Source: a virus | Length of the DNA: 30,628 nucleotides | Strand: one strand, 5' to 3' | Virus record (IMG/VR): IMGVR_UViG_3300005524_000016 | Coordinates: 1-30,628 of that record | In this document: positions 24,145-29,912 of the stretch, piece by piece | Layout of the letters: the number at the start of each line of letters is the position of its first letter | Position numbering within the stretch: the first letter of the stretch is position 1 | Position numbers and translations under genes: made by a program | The notes under the pieces: generated by a model | Seen by the model: only the letters and a program-made list of their open reading frames with translations | Database searches by the model: none | Told to the model about the DNA's origin: nothing

Positions 24145-24327
24145 ATGCTCAAGGGTTGGAAGACGCTTGCCTTCAACGTCGCGCTGGCCGTGTTCGGCGT
24201 GCTTCAGGCGGCCGACTGGGTCGATCTGCTCGGGTCCGAGCGCGCCGGCATCGCCGTCACCGTGATCGGCATCGTCGGCGCGGTGCTCCGCTTCATGACC
24301 GACACGCCGGCGATGAAGAGCAAGTGA
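24145..24327 (+). CDS. Small holin-like membrane protein
   Basis: This 60-aa protein starts at the ATG at 24145, with GGAGG five bases upstream; an ATG at 24133 overlaps that site and is less likely. It has two hydrophobic segments, FNVALAVFGVLQAADWV (about 10-26) and AGIAVTVIGIVGAVLRF (about 38-54), separated by a short polar loop, and a basic C-terminus ending in KSK. This is the shape of a small class II or pinholin-like protein. Position after the peptidase gene and before spanin-like genes supports a holin role. No family name is certain. The next gene begins one base after the stop codon. Confidence 0.75.
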   Translation: MLKGWKTLAFNVALAVFGVLQAADWVDLLGSERAGIAVTVIGIVGAVLRFMTDTPAMKSK

Positions 24328-24328
24328 C

Positions 24329-24556
24329 ATGAACTGGCTCACGGTCCTGTCGGCCCTCGCCCGCATCGTTCTCGCCATCCTCGAAATGGCGCGCGAGCGG
24401 CGGGCGAAGGGCGCCGGCAGGGCCGAAGCCATCGCGGAGTCCGCCACCCATGCGCTCGATCTCATCCGCAAGGCGCGCGATGCGCGCCGCGCTGCTGCCG
24501 ATGCCGCTGCTGATCCTGGCCGGCTGCGCGACGACGACGGCTTCCGTCGGGACTGA
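24329..24556 (+). CDS. Possible inner-membrane spanin (Rz-like)
   Basis: This 75-aa protein has a single N-terminal hydrophobic helix, WLTVLSALARIVLAILEMA (about 3-21), followed by a strongly charged, helical stretch, RERRAKGAGRAEAIAESATH. An inner-membrane anchor with a periplasmic helix, overlapped in another frame by a lipoprotein gene, is the arrangement of Rz/Rz1 spanins, which fuse inner and outer membranes in the last step of lysis. It is shorter than most i-spanins. The gene starts one base after the holin-like stop, so it may be coupled to it. The assignment is from topology and gene overlap. Confidence 0.6.
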   Translation: MNWLTVLSALARIVLAILEMARERRAKGAGRAEAIAESATHALDLIRKARDARRAAADAAADPGRLRDDDGFRRD

Positions 24557-24767
24557 CGCGGTCGCGTGCTCGGCGTTCGAGCCGATCCGGTGGTCGGAAC
24601 GGGATACGCAAGAGACGATCCGGCAGGTGAAGGAGCCCAATGCGGCTTGGAAGGCCGTCTGCCTCCAGCGTTCCGAGCGCCGCGACTCGGCGGGACACCC
24701 AATCGCTCACCCAGAAAAAAGCGCTCCCAGTTCGATTTGGACCATGCAATCAGTGACGCGTAGGTGA
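24480..24767 (+). CDS. Possible outer-membrane lipoprotein spanin (Rz1-like)
   Basis: This 95-aa protein begins with a signal peptide that ends in a clear lipobox, LLILAGC with C16 as the lipidated residue. The mature part has CSAFEPIRWSERDTQETIRQ and PNAAWKAVC. It starts inside the preceding gene in the +1 frame and overlaps it by 77 bases, as Rz1 does with Rz. Relatives I recall end soon after the NAAWKAVC part; here the frame runs on about 30 more residues, rich in Ser, Arg and Pro, into DNA that looks like the border of the accessory region. The end may therefore have been replaced. AAGG lies six to seven bases before the start. Confidence 0.65.
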   Translation: MRAALLPMPLLILAGCATTTASVGTDAVACSAFEPIRWSERDTQETIRQVKEPNAAWKAVCLQRSERRDSAGHPIAHPEKSAPSSIWTMQSVTRR

Positions 24768-24853
24768 TTCGGCGTGCCGAGGCCGCGATCGGCCCTGACC
24801 TGTGCAGTCTCGGAGATTCCTCAACGAATAGACGTTTACTGCCGGCGGAACTC

Positions 24854-24861
24854 TATATATT
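24854..24861 (+). promoter_or_regulatory. Possible -10 region upstream of the methyltransferase gene
   Basis: TATATATT stands out in a GC-rich setting about 30 bases before the methyltransferase start. TTTACT at 24835-24840 could be a poor -35 box at 15 bases distance. The promoter is weakly supported. Confidence 0.35.
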
Positions 24862-24890
24862 GTATGTTTAGCTGGGGAGTTGTGAGCTGC

Positions 24891-25967
24891 ATGAGCGATT
24901 GGGGGACTATGTACAGCGTCGTGATCGAGCCGGGGCCCAAGGCACGCCGATGGGCCTCCAGGTCGATTTATGAGACGGAGCTGGGCGCAGCGTTTTGTGG
25001 CGACTCTCTCAAAGTGCTGCGGAGCAAGCGCCTTCAGCAACACAAAAAGGAAGTTCAGCTGGTCTTCACCTCTCCGCCGTTTCCGCTCAACACCAAGAAG
25101 AAGTATGGGAACCTTCAAGGGGAGGAATACATCGAATGGTTCTCGCAGTTCGCGCCGCTGCTCCGGGATTTCGTCGCCCCTAATGGTTCCATCGTTGTGG
25201 AAATCGGCAACGCGTGGGAACCGGGTCGCCCGGTAATGTCCACGCTCGTACTTCGGGCGCTCCTTCGGTTCCTCGAAGCAGGTCGGCTCAATTTGTGTCA
25301 GGAGTTCATTTGGTACAACCCCGCTCGGTTACCTTCACCTGTGCAATGGGTGAACGTTGAGCGGATCAGGGTCAAGGATGCGTTTACACGCATTTGGTGG
25401 ATGTCGCCATCCGATCGTCCAAAAGCAGATAACCGGAGAGTCCTTCGTGAATATAGCGCGAGCATGAAGAAGCTGATTGAGACCGGCAAATACAATGCAG
25501 GTCCGCGGCCTTCTGAACATCACATTGGCAAGAGCAGTTTCAAGACAAACAACAACGGTGCGATTCCGCCAAATGTCCTCGACGCGGACGATGCGCCATC
25601 CCTAAGCACCTTGCTAAAGGGCACCAACACGCACTCCAACGATCAGTATCAGTTGTTTTGCCGAGATCGTGGCATTCCCTTGCATCCAGCGCGAATGCCT
25701 GCAGATCTCGTCGAATTCTTCATCCGATTCTTGTCGGACGAGGGAGACCTAGTACTTGATCCATTTGCCGGCAGCAATACGACCGGTGCGGTCGCTGAAA
25801 AACTTGGCCGGCGATGGATATCATGCGAGGCAAATTGGGAATATGCGTCTTCTTCGATCGCACGCTTCACGCCCGAGAAAATTACGGAAACCTGTGACGA
25901 CCTGCGAATTTCCGCGGTTCCCACGCGGAGCAGAAAACGCCTCGGGGCTACTTCCTCGTTCTCTTGA
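24891..25967 (+). CDS. DNA methyltransferase, beta-class, probably cytosine-N4-specific
   Basis: This 358-aa protein has the catalytic motif IV (TSPPFPL, about 60-66) before the AdoMet-binding motif I (LDPFAGSNTTG, about 289-299), which is the beta-class order. SPPF rather than DPPY favours methylation of cytosine N4. Between them lies the target-recognition region with WYNPARLPSPVQWVNVERIR (141-160), a conserved stretch of this family, and HPARMP (265-270), part of motif X. The start is uncertain: ATGs at 24864, 24891 and 24909 are all in frame; 24891 has GGGGAG eleven bases upstream. It is less GC-rich than the phage genes. It converges on the leftward ATPase operon and overlaps its last gene by 20 bases. 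Confidence 0.92.
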   Translation: MSDWGTMYSVVIEPGPKARRWASRSIYETELGAAFCGDSLKVLRSKRLQQHKKEVQLVFTSPPFPLNTKKKYGNLQGEEYIEWFSQFAPLLRDFVAPNGSIVVEIGNAWEPGRPVMSTLVLRALLRFLEAGRLNLCQEFIWYNPARLPSPVQWVNVERIRVKDAFTRIWWMSPSDRPKADNRRVLREYSASMKKLIETGKYNAGPRPSEHHIGKSSFKTNNNGAIPPNVLDADDAPSLSTLLKGTNTHSNDQYQLFCRDRGIPLHPARMPADLVEFFIRFLSDEGDLVLDPFAGSNTTGAVAEKLGRRWISCEANWEYASSSIARFTPEKITETCDDLRISAVPTRSRKRLGATSSFS

Positions 25968-26631
25968 TCGCCTCAAATTGATGCGAAAATCGTTTCTCGA
26001 TCGCTTCTAAAAACTCGCGAAGCTTGAGGAGACTTTCTTTTGAAATCGCTTCCTCGCCACCGGAGACGCCGCGTCTGAAGCTGTCTGATCCGGTCTCGTT
26101 CAGCCATGCGAGAGCGTTCTCTATTGCGGTTCGAGTTGCCTTTCGCCGATCCTCGACGTGCTGGGCATCGTTACTTGTTAGGCCAAGAAATGAAGCCGCT
26201 CCAAGCCACATACGTGGCTCGTTAGGATCACTGCAGTACTTCCTAAAAACGGGATGGCGATAAAGGGGCGCGACAGCGTCATAGATTGGCTGCGGCGATC
26301 GATGGGACTTCTCACCCTGGCCTTTCATACCACCGAGACGATCAGCCTCAGAACGACCTATATCGGTTAGGCGATAATGATTTGCACGCGTCTTTTCAAT
26401 CCACCCTCGTCTCAGGGGATTATCCTTCTTTGTGGTGCCCATAATTTCCATCATGACCCGCTTGTGGTCGGGATAGAGATCTTCATATCCCCGGCAACCG
26501 AAACGGTTCGGGTTGCGCTTCCAAGTCGAAACTGTGAGATCCCATTCGGTGAACTCCTTCATTCCGGCCTGATCGAGGTCACGAGCACCGAACAAAATCT
26601 CCTGAGCGGCGGTTAGCCGTTCATGCGGCAT
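25948..26631 (-). CDS. Uncharacterised protein with probable winged-helix domain, third gene of ATPase operon
   Basis: This 227-aa protein overlaps the ATPase gene end by 11 bases, so the two are co-translated. I do not recognise the family. The N-terminal half (about 1-105) reads as a winged helix: MPHERLTAAQEILFG, a helix with TEWDLTVSTWKRNPNRFGCR, then MMEIMGTTKKDNPLRRGWIE and NHYRLTDIGRSEADRL, which is the strand and helix pattern of wing and last helix. The C-terminal half is helical, with TAIENALAWLNETG and KLREFLEAIEKRFSHQFEAI. It shows no nuclease motif. The ATG at 26631 is used here; GTG and TTG starts lie up to 15 bases upstream. A DNA-binding or targeting subunit is a fair guess. 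Confidence 0.82.
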   Translation of the reverse strand: MPHERLTAAQEILFGARDLDQAGMKEFTEWDLTVSTWKRNPNRFGCRGYEDLYPDHKRVMMEIMGTTKKDNPLRRGWIEKTRANHYRLTDIGRSEADRLGGMKGQGEKSHRSPQPIYDAVAPLYRHPVFRKYCSDPNEPRMWLGAASFLGLTSNDAQHVEDRRKATRTAIENALAWLNETGSDSFRRGVSGGEEAISKESLLKLREFLEAIEKRFSHQFEAIKRTRK

Positions 26632-29065
26632 CTTGGACAACAGCACTCTCCGCTCTGCTCAACAGTTGATCGCTCAGATCCCAAGCCGCATCGATGAAAT
26701 CGGCGCATTCGATTTCTGCAAATGCGGCAAGCTGAATGAACTCGAACTCAGTTACGGTTCGTCCCCTCAAGGCCTGCCGGACATGCAGACGCTTGAGCAC
26801 GTCAAAGCACTTGAGCGCCACGAAATGCATAAAGTTCTTGGAAGCAATGCTTCCAACCCCGGACGGCCCGCCGCGACTTCGACGAACCCTCATCGATTCC
26901 TTGCTTCTAGGATTAATCCAAACAACGTTTGGGAATAGGGGGTCCTCGATGATGGTCGGCAGCTCCTCGCCACCGGGCAATGTCCGCTGCTCTTCGGGAA
27001 AATCCTCCATGCCGGGAGCTTGCTCGCCGCACAGAAGAATTTCCGGGATATCACTTCCGCGGGCACCCTCAGTGTCCGGGGCGGGCACCCGTTCCGAGCC
27101 GATCTGGATCACGGTGGCGCGTTGTTGGTGTGGGCCCGCACCAAATCTGACTCGAACGGTTGCCTGGCCCTCCTTGAAGCCAGCCGTGAAACGGCCGTGG
27201 CGCCCGATCAGCCCCATACCAGGTTCGTCGATCGCCCCGTCTATAAGAAGGTCATCTCTGGGACCATTCGGCGTCTGAAATGTGATCGCCAGTTTGACTC
27301 GCTGCCCTTGCAGAAGGACTTCCGTCGGCACATCGATAGTGACCTCGGTCGCAGCTACGATTTCGCAGTTGATCTTGTTTGAGAACACAGTGCCGTCGGC
27401 GGTCTCCAGCCAGATCTCACCGCGACCAGTAACATCTCCCGATATTCGGTCGCCTTCGACCAAGGACGCGATCGGTGCTGATGAACCAAGGCGAAGGTCG
27501 GTAGCTCTCACCGGCTTTGACGAACCGTCAGGTTGGCGCTCGATGCATTTGAAACGGAGCGGGACGGACGTGCCCTGCGCGAGTGACACGATCGTCCGGC
27601 CCGGTTCAAGAACAATCTCGTCAATTCGCTCTCCGAACTCGGACCCTCGCCGTTTCCTCTTTTTGCCCTCGCCATCTTTTCCAGTTGGTCCAGAGCCCTG
27701 TTCTTCATCATCGGCACCCTCGCCCGATGTGTCCGGATCAAGATAGTGTCGCATGAGGTCGCGTATACTTTGGAGTGCCGCTTTGGCTTGCTCACGGTCC
27801 CGTGGCCTGTTCTCCGCCATCATTGCGCGATGCAGGTCTTCCGCTAGCTCTTTGACCTTTTGGCGTGCCCATTCCATCAGCGCTCGAACAAGCGGGGTAT
27901 CGGACAAATGGATTCGCTCTGCCCCGGAGAGGTGCTCGCCAACCAGTGAAGCGCAACGGAGCTCCCCATAGATGAAGCTTACCGACGTGACGAGGACACC
28001 CAGCGAGTGCAGTGGCCAATTCGCGACGTTGTTGCGACTATTCCAGACCCGAATGACATTCCTCGCCTTCGTCTCTTCCGACATTTGGAGCTGTCGGGAA
28101 GAGGTGTGAAGCCTAAGAAATCTTGGCCCATCGAGCCCTGCCACCATGTCAACCGGATCGCCCGTCTCAGGATCGGGGAGGATATCGGGGATCTGATGTT
28201 CAATCGGTTTTTCAAAGCCGGGATACGGCTCCAGCGCAATCGGCTTGATTGGCGAGGCAGTTACGAGTTCTCCGTCCACGACAACCCATACTTCGCAAGT
28301 CTCAACGCTCATCGCAGTCTGACCATGACTCGCGATGATCTCCGGGACGACCTCCTCAGCCAACCTCTTCACCTTCCGCTTTTGGCGTCCCTCCCAATCA
28401 GCGACGCGGCTAAGGAGCACCCCTGTGAAGGCTTTTCGCTTCTGAAATGCAGCGAGGGCATTCGGAGGAAGGTTCTCTCTTGAAATGCCACACTGCGCTA
28501 GGAAGGCATCGAAGCACGCCTCGGTATCAGGTGCGTCTATTGCCTTCACAATCACGCCGTTCTCTCGGGCGAACCCTGGTTTGTACCGATCCGTGGGGCG
28601 GTTGTTCTTGAAGCCCATCCGGGTGCGCTTGCCTTCAAAGCAGGACTCAAGGAATGAGAATTCGGAAGCCCCGCGGACCATGAATGCCTTTCCGCCATTG
28701 CCATGGCCGGCCTCAATATCGTCAGAAAGCTCGCTTCGCCCCGCGGTTCGGCTCGACCACGTCGTCCAACCGTCGAAGTCGGCCAAACGTGCGCCGGCGA
28801 AATCAATCACGGCGAGCCTGCGGTCGTCCGTATCGGCGACGACCACGATCTGCCGCACGGTGCGATCCGTGATTCCGAGCCGAGAGTATTGGTCTTTCGC
28901 GTTCTTTATGAGCTCTGGAAGTCCATCCCTGACACCGCGAAAACGGCTGGTCAGCTGGTCCAGTGTGTGCGCTGCGTCCATTGGAATCTGGTCGGGAAAG
29001 AGAAAGTCCGTCGCGGCGCCAACGGGTTTAGAAGCTGGTCCAATCTTAGAGCTTGAAGCGTGCAT
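26621..29065 (-). CDS. GHKL (MutL/MORC-like) ATPase with Ig-like C-terminal region
   Basis: This 814-aa protein carries the GHKL ATPase motifs: N box ELIKNAKD (E51, N55), a motif I segment VIDFAGARL around D88-G91, and the glycine loop EAGHGNGGKAF (118-128). The order and spacing fit the MutL/MORC branch rather than a histidine kinase. A second S5-like part with the expected lysine region follows to about 440. A charged linker with KKRKRRG (468-474) leads to two beta-rich segments, about 480-570 and 575-655, the second with GLIGRHGRFTAGFKEGQATV, an Ig-like (Big) pattern. A helical end closes the protein. The start at 29065 has AAGGGA upstream. No nuclease domain is visible. Confidence 0.88.
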   Translation of the reverse strand: MHASSSKIGPASKPVGAATDFLFPDQIPMDAAHTLDQLTSRFRGVRDGLPELIKNAKDQYSRLGITDRTVRQIVVVADTDDRRLAVIDFAGARLADFDGWTTWSSRTAGRSELSDDIEAGHGNGGKAFMVRGASEFSFLESCFEGKRTRMGFKNNRPTDRYKPGFARENGVIVKAIDAPDTEACFDAFLAQCGISRENLPPNALAAFQKRKAFTGVLLSRVADWEGRQKRKVKRLAEEVVPEIIASHGQTAMSVETCEVWVVVDGELVTASPIKPIALEPYPGFEKPIEHQIPDILPDPETGDPVDMVAGLDGPRFLRLHTSSRQLQMSEETKARNVIRVWNSRNNVANWPLHSLGVLVTSVSFIYGELRCASLVGEHLSGAERIHLSDTPLVRALMEWARQKVKELAEDLHRAMMAENRPRDREQAKAALQSIRDLMRHYLDPDTSGEGADDEEQGSGPTGKDGEGKKRKRRGSEFGERIDEIVLEPGRTIVSLAQGTSVPLRFKCIERQPDGSSKPVRATDLRLGSSAPIASLVEGDRISGDVTGRGEIWLETADGTVFSNKINCEIVAATEVTIDVPTEVLLQGQRVKLAITFQTPNGPRDDLLIDGAIDEPGMGLIGRHGRFTAGFKEGQATVRVRFGAGPHQQRATVIQIGSERVPAPDTEGARGSDIPEILLCGEQAPGMEDFPEEQRTLPGGEELPTIIEDPLFPNVVWINPRSKESMRVRRSRGGPSGVGSIASKNFMHFVALKCFDVLKRLHVRQALRGRTVTEFEFIQLAAFAEIECADFIDAAWDLSDQLLSRAESAVVQDAA

Positions 29066-29300
29066 CGGATTTTCCCTTGGGCGATGCGAAGCGGTTCTCG
29101 ACCTCGTTGACGGCATCCTTCAGCGCTCTGATGATTTTACGGACTTCAGCGTCCTCAAACTCATAAATCTGTCGGTTTGAGAGATTGCCGATCCGGCTGA
29201 TCGCTTCGAGCGCCTTGTTGGTCCTGTTCTCGGCGAGCGTCCGAAACTTTTCGCGCTTGCTCGCCCCGGCCTTCGGCTGCGTCTTGGCTTCTGCGGTCAC
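29046..29300 (-). CDS. Small helical protein, first gene of ATPase operon
   Basis: This 84-aa protein starts at a GTG at 29300, with GAGGA five bases upstream, and overlaps the ATPase start by 20 bases. A TTG at 29312 is a less likely start. It is basic at the N-terminus and then helical: SKREKFRTLAENRTNKALEA and ISRIGNLSNRQIYEF, followed by EVRKIIRALKDAVNEVENRF. I have an impression of this NRTNKAL-IGNLSN pattern in small genes beside restriction-modification genes, but I cannot name a family. It has no enzyme motif; a structural or regulatory partner of the ATPase seems likely. Confidence 0.8.
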   Translation of the reverse strand: MTAEAKTQPKAGASKREKFRTLAENRTNKALEAISRIGNLSNRQIYEFEDAEVRKIIRALKDAVNEVENRFASPKGKSDARFKL

Positions 29301-29359
29301 TATTTTCCTCAATATTCGACGACTATTTTGAGGGAACGCACGTTTTGCTTGTGTTCTTG

Positions 29360-29388
29360 AATATCTGGGACCGCAGTCAGTTTGTCAA
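29360..29388 (-). promoter_or_regulatory. Promoter of the leftward ATPase operon
   Basis: On the minus strand a perfect TTGACA (29388-29383) stands 17 bases from GATATT (29365-29360), which matches four of six -10 positions. Transcription would begin near 29353, about 50 bases before the GTG start. An inverted repeat lies immediately upstream. Confidence 0.7.
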
Positions 29389-29396
29389 TATTCGCT

Positions 29397-29416
29397 CGGA
29401 TACGTGAACGTATCCG
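29397..29416. promoter_or_regulatory. Inverted repeat upstream of ATPase operon promoter
   Basis: CGGATACGT and ACGTATCCG form a perfect nine-base inverted repeat around GA. It begins nine bases upstream of the -35 box, a position suited to an activator or an upstream operator. Confidence 0.65.
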
Positions 29417-29420
29417 CACG

Positions 29421-29437
29421 CATATTCGATGAATATG
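29421..29437. promoter_or_regulatory. ATATTC-type inverted repeat, candidate operator
   Basis: CATATTC and GAATATG pair around GAT. The half-site ATATTCG also occurs at 29388-29394, overlapping the -35 box, and at 29312-29318, near the start of the first gene. The repeats suggest one regulator with several sites. Confidence 0.55.
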
Positions 29438-29636
29438 TCGAAGACAGTCACTATCAGTGATCAGTTGCGCCTTTAGAAGCCTTTGGTTTCATTATCGTTT
29501 TGAGAACGGACACAGCTGCGCTCGATCCTCATCGGTTCCGACTCGGGCGATTGCCTGTTCGGCCAGTGTTCACCCGCGAGGGCGCCAGTCACCGGTTGGC
29601 CAGCGGTTTGCGGACGTATTGCGGAGTTGACATTCG
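29438..29636. other. Non-coding stretch between operon control region and hairpin
   Basis: I see no gene in these 199 bases. Frames that cross it are short or belong to the shadow of the integrase gene. It may be the border between the accessory operon and DNA that flanks the tRNA-derived site. Confidence 0.4.
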
Positions 29637-29664
29637 AACGCCCCGGACTCGGGTCCGGGGCGTT
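29637..29664. terminator. Strong GC-rich hairpin beside the tRNA fragment
   Basis: AACGCCCCGGA at 29637-29647 pairs perfectly with TCCGGGGCGTT at 29654-29664 around a six-base loop. It stands about 30 bases beyond the CCA end of the tRNA fragment, where the terminator of a leftward tRNA gene would be. The following T run is short in both directions. Confidence 0.6.
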
Positions 29665-29695
29665 TCCGTAAGAACTTGATCTTGCTTATGAATTT

Positions 29696-29742
29696 TGGTT
29701 GCGGGGGTAGGATTTGAACCTACGACCTTCAGGTTATGAGCC
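29696..29742 (-). other. 3' fragment of tRNA-Met(CAU), attachment-site core
   Basis: On the minus strand these 47 bases give the 3' part of a methionine, probably initiator, tRNA: from GGCTCATAACC in the anticodon arm, through the T arm with GGTTCAAATCC, to the acceptor strand and CCA. The anticodon CAT is within it. Beyond 29742 the sequence no longer matches a tRNA, so the 5' half is missing and the piece cannot be a working tRNA. With an integrase gene 170 bases away, it is best read as the identity segment of an att site. Confidence 0.85.
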
Positions 29743-29827
29743 GGTTGTAGCACTATATCTTGTGTGTTGATTTCCCGAACTGTTTTCGGCACAGTTGCAT
29801 TAAGCCTTTGGCATAACGATGAAATCA

Positions 29828-29858
29828 GACGCAATCGGGCGACATCCGACGCAACCGG
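29828..29858 (+). repeat. Pair of direct repeats between att core and integrase
   Basis: GACGCAATCGG (29828-29838) and GACGCAACCGG (29848-29858) match at 10 of 11 positions and are 20 bases apart, two helical turns. They are placed where arm-type binding sites of an integrase would be expected. Confidence 0.55.
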
Positions 29859-29912
29859 AATACCAGATTTAGCCACTAGGCGTGTTGACTTATTGTTGAC
29901 TCGGGGGGCCGC

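Noticed and set aside
26621-29065. Histidine kinase reading of the ATPase
   Set aside because: There is no phospho-acceptor H box, sensor or membrane segment, and the N box and glycine loop spacing fit the MutL/MORC branch.
29696-29742. A functional tRNA gene
   Set aside because: Only the 3' 47 bases are present; there is no D arm or 5' acceptor strand to the right.
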